Positions 63,301 through 64,000 of a stretch of DNA of 64,000 bases are shown in pieces. The notes below the pieces were generated by a model, which was given only the letters and a program-made list of their open reading frames with translations, made no database searches and was not told where the DNA came from. Within the stretch, counting starts at the first letter, position 1; each line of letters starts with the position of its first letter. Source of the stretch: Pampus argenteus (taxonomy: Eukaryota; Chordata; Actinopteri; Scombriformes; Stromateidae); contig CM072878.1 in the NCBI GenBank assembly GCA_036937835.1, positions 7,848,001 to 7,912,000 of the forward strand, read 5' to 3'. The position numbers and the translations under genes were made by a program.

Positions 63301-64000
63301 TGATGGAGGAGTGGAATGAGGATCTGGACGGCATGGAGGGATTCGTGTTGGAGGGAAAGAAGTTTGCTCGGCTGCCAGAGGAAGAGTTTGGCCACTTCTT
63401 CACTCAAGACTGCTACGTCTTCCTCTGCAGGTAAGTGCATGTGTAACGCTGTGTGCTCATGTCTGAATATTTTATGCTTTTGATATTAAAATATATGCAA
63501 GTCATTTTTTATAATACAGAAAATTACAAACCAGTTATTTTGCATTCATGCCAAGTAAAAAAAATTTTTTTATCTCGCTGTGCTTTTGTAGATACTGGGT
63601 GCCTGTGGAGTATGAGGATGACGAGAAGGAGAAGGGGAAGGTGAAGAAGGAGGGCGAAGCTGGTGAAGGAGAGGAGGATGAGGAGGAGGACAAACAGCCG
63701 GAGGAGGACTTCCAGTGTGTAGTGTACTTCTGGCAGGGCAGGCAGGCCTCCAACATGGGCTGGCTCACCTTCACTTTCTCCCTGCAGAAGAAGTTTGAGA
63801 GTCTTTTCCCTGGAAAACTGAAGGTATTATGATAGATTTGTGTTCATAATTTTGGGAATTTTTGGAAAATGGGAAATGTCTTGAACTGGCAACTGTTTTC
63901 TGTGTCGCTGTTCAGGTGGTACGTATGACCCAGCAGCAGGAGAACCTCAAGTTCCTGTCCCACTTCAAGAGGAAGTTCATCATCCACAAAGGGAAAAGGA
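55027..64000 (+). CDS. flii: Flightless-1 homolog (FLII), LRR plus gelsolin-repeat protein; 3' end cut by the window
   Basis: Twenty-four exons join in frame: 55027-55089, 56073-56183, 57116-57187, 57392-57472, 57692-57939, 58086-58189, 58405-58580, 58879-59036, 59224-59308, 59456-59603, 59776-59906, 60016-60123, 60384-60488, 60620-60799, 61042-61124, 61340-61414, 61683-61766, 61950-62121, 62277-62384, 62593-62883, 63072-63161, 63291-63430, 63592-63823 and 63916-64000 (partial). They encode about 1043 residues of an expected 1270 or so. All introns are GT-AG. The first Met (MAATGVLPF) aligns with the known FLII N terminus. Residues 1 to about 415 form leucine-rich repeats (e.g. LDLSYNQLTEIP, LNLSRNQLTSLP). 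A basic, charged linker (KMRLRRRKD) follows, then gelsolin-like repeats from about residue 496 (VTVWQIENFVP, DCYIILK, VFIWIGRKSPRLV). An acidic Glu/Lys-rich insert sits at about 945-975. FLII family proteins bind and remodel actin, and they also act as nuclear-receptor coactivators and as LRR scaffolds (LRRFIP partners). The last gelsolin repeats and the stop lie beyond position 64000. Confidence 0.97.
60293..60361. repeat. compound (GT)n(AT)n microsatellite in flii intron 12
   Basis: About 27 bp of GT followed, after a short TATATGTG step, by about 30 bp of AT. It ends roughly 22 bp before the exon 13 acceptor and so abuts the polypyrimidine tract. Confidence 0.95.

Overview
The window looks like nuclear DNA from a ray-finned fish, most likely a percomorph or other acanthomorph. 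Three multi-exon vertebrate genes with GT-AG introns are present. The non-coding DNA is AT-rich and very dense in (CA/GT)n microsatellites, and it carries degraded copies of dispersed repeats that I recognise as typical of teleosts. I found no bacterial genes, CRISPR arrays, rRNA genes or convincing tRNA genes. Almost all of the long uninterrupted reading frames in the non-coding part are by-products of microsatellites and polypurine/polypyrimidine tracts.

Layout. (1) 1-20921 is non-coding, probably the large intron(s) of a shisa6 gene whose 5' exons lie upstream of the window. It holds long microsatellites, a TATAG-type minisatellite and several dispersed repeats. (2) 20922-28934 (+) holds the last two coding exons of shisa6, an AMPA-receptor auxiliary protein, ending in the PDZ ligand EVTV. 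A probable long 3' UTR of up to about 4.7 kb follows. (3) About 33.7-51.5 kb is intergenic DNA with no gene I can support. It contains remnants of a LINE reverse transcriptase, a hAT transposase and other repeats. (4) 51499-54163 (-) is a complete six-exon desi1 gene (desumoylating isopeptidase 1, 168 aa), which includes a 22-nt microexon. (5) 54164-55026 is a short divergent promoter region with a consensus CRE, an ETS-like site, a 21-nt poly-C tract and a repeat fragment. (6) 55027-64000 (+) is flii (Flightless-1, an LRR plus gelsolin-repeat actin regulator). It has 24 coding exons in the window and is cut by the window edge after about 1043 of roughly 1270 residues.

The genes do not form a pathway. 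shisa6 acts at excitatory synapses, desi1 in SUMO removal, and flii in actin remodelling and transcriptional coactivation. The most informative structural point is that desi1 and flii sit head to head with 863 bp between start codons, although in human these genes are on different chromosomes (22q13 and 17p11.2). I looked for an undescribed system and did not find one. The notable signals are the compact bidirectional promoter, the desi1 microexon, a perfect hairpin in the presumed shisa6 3' UTR and several decayed transposons. All exon calls come from reading the translation and splice sites by eye, and from remembered family sequences.
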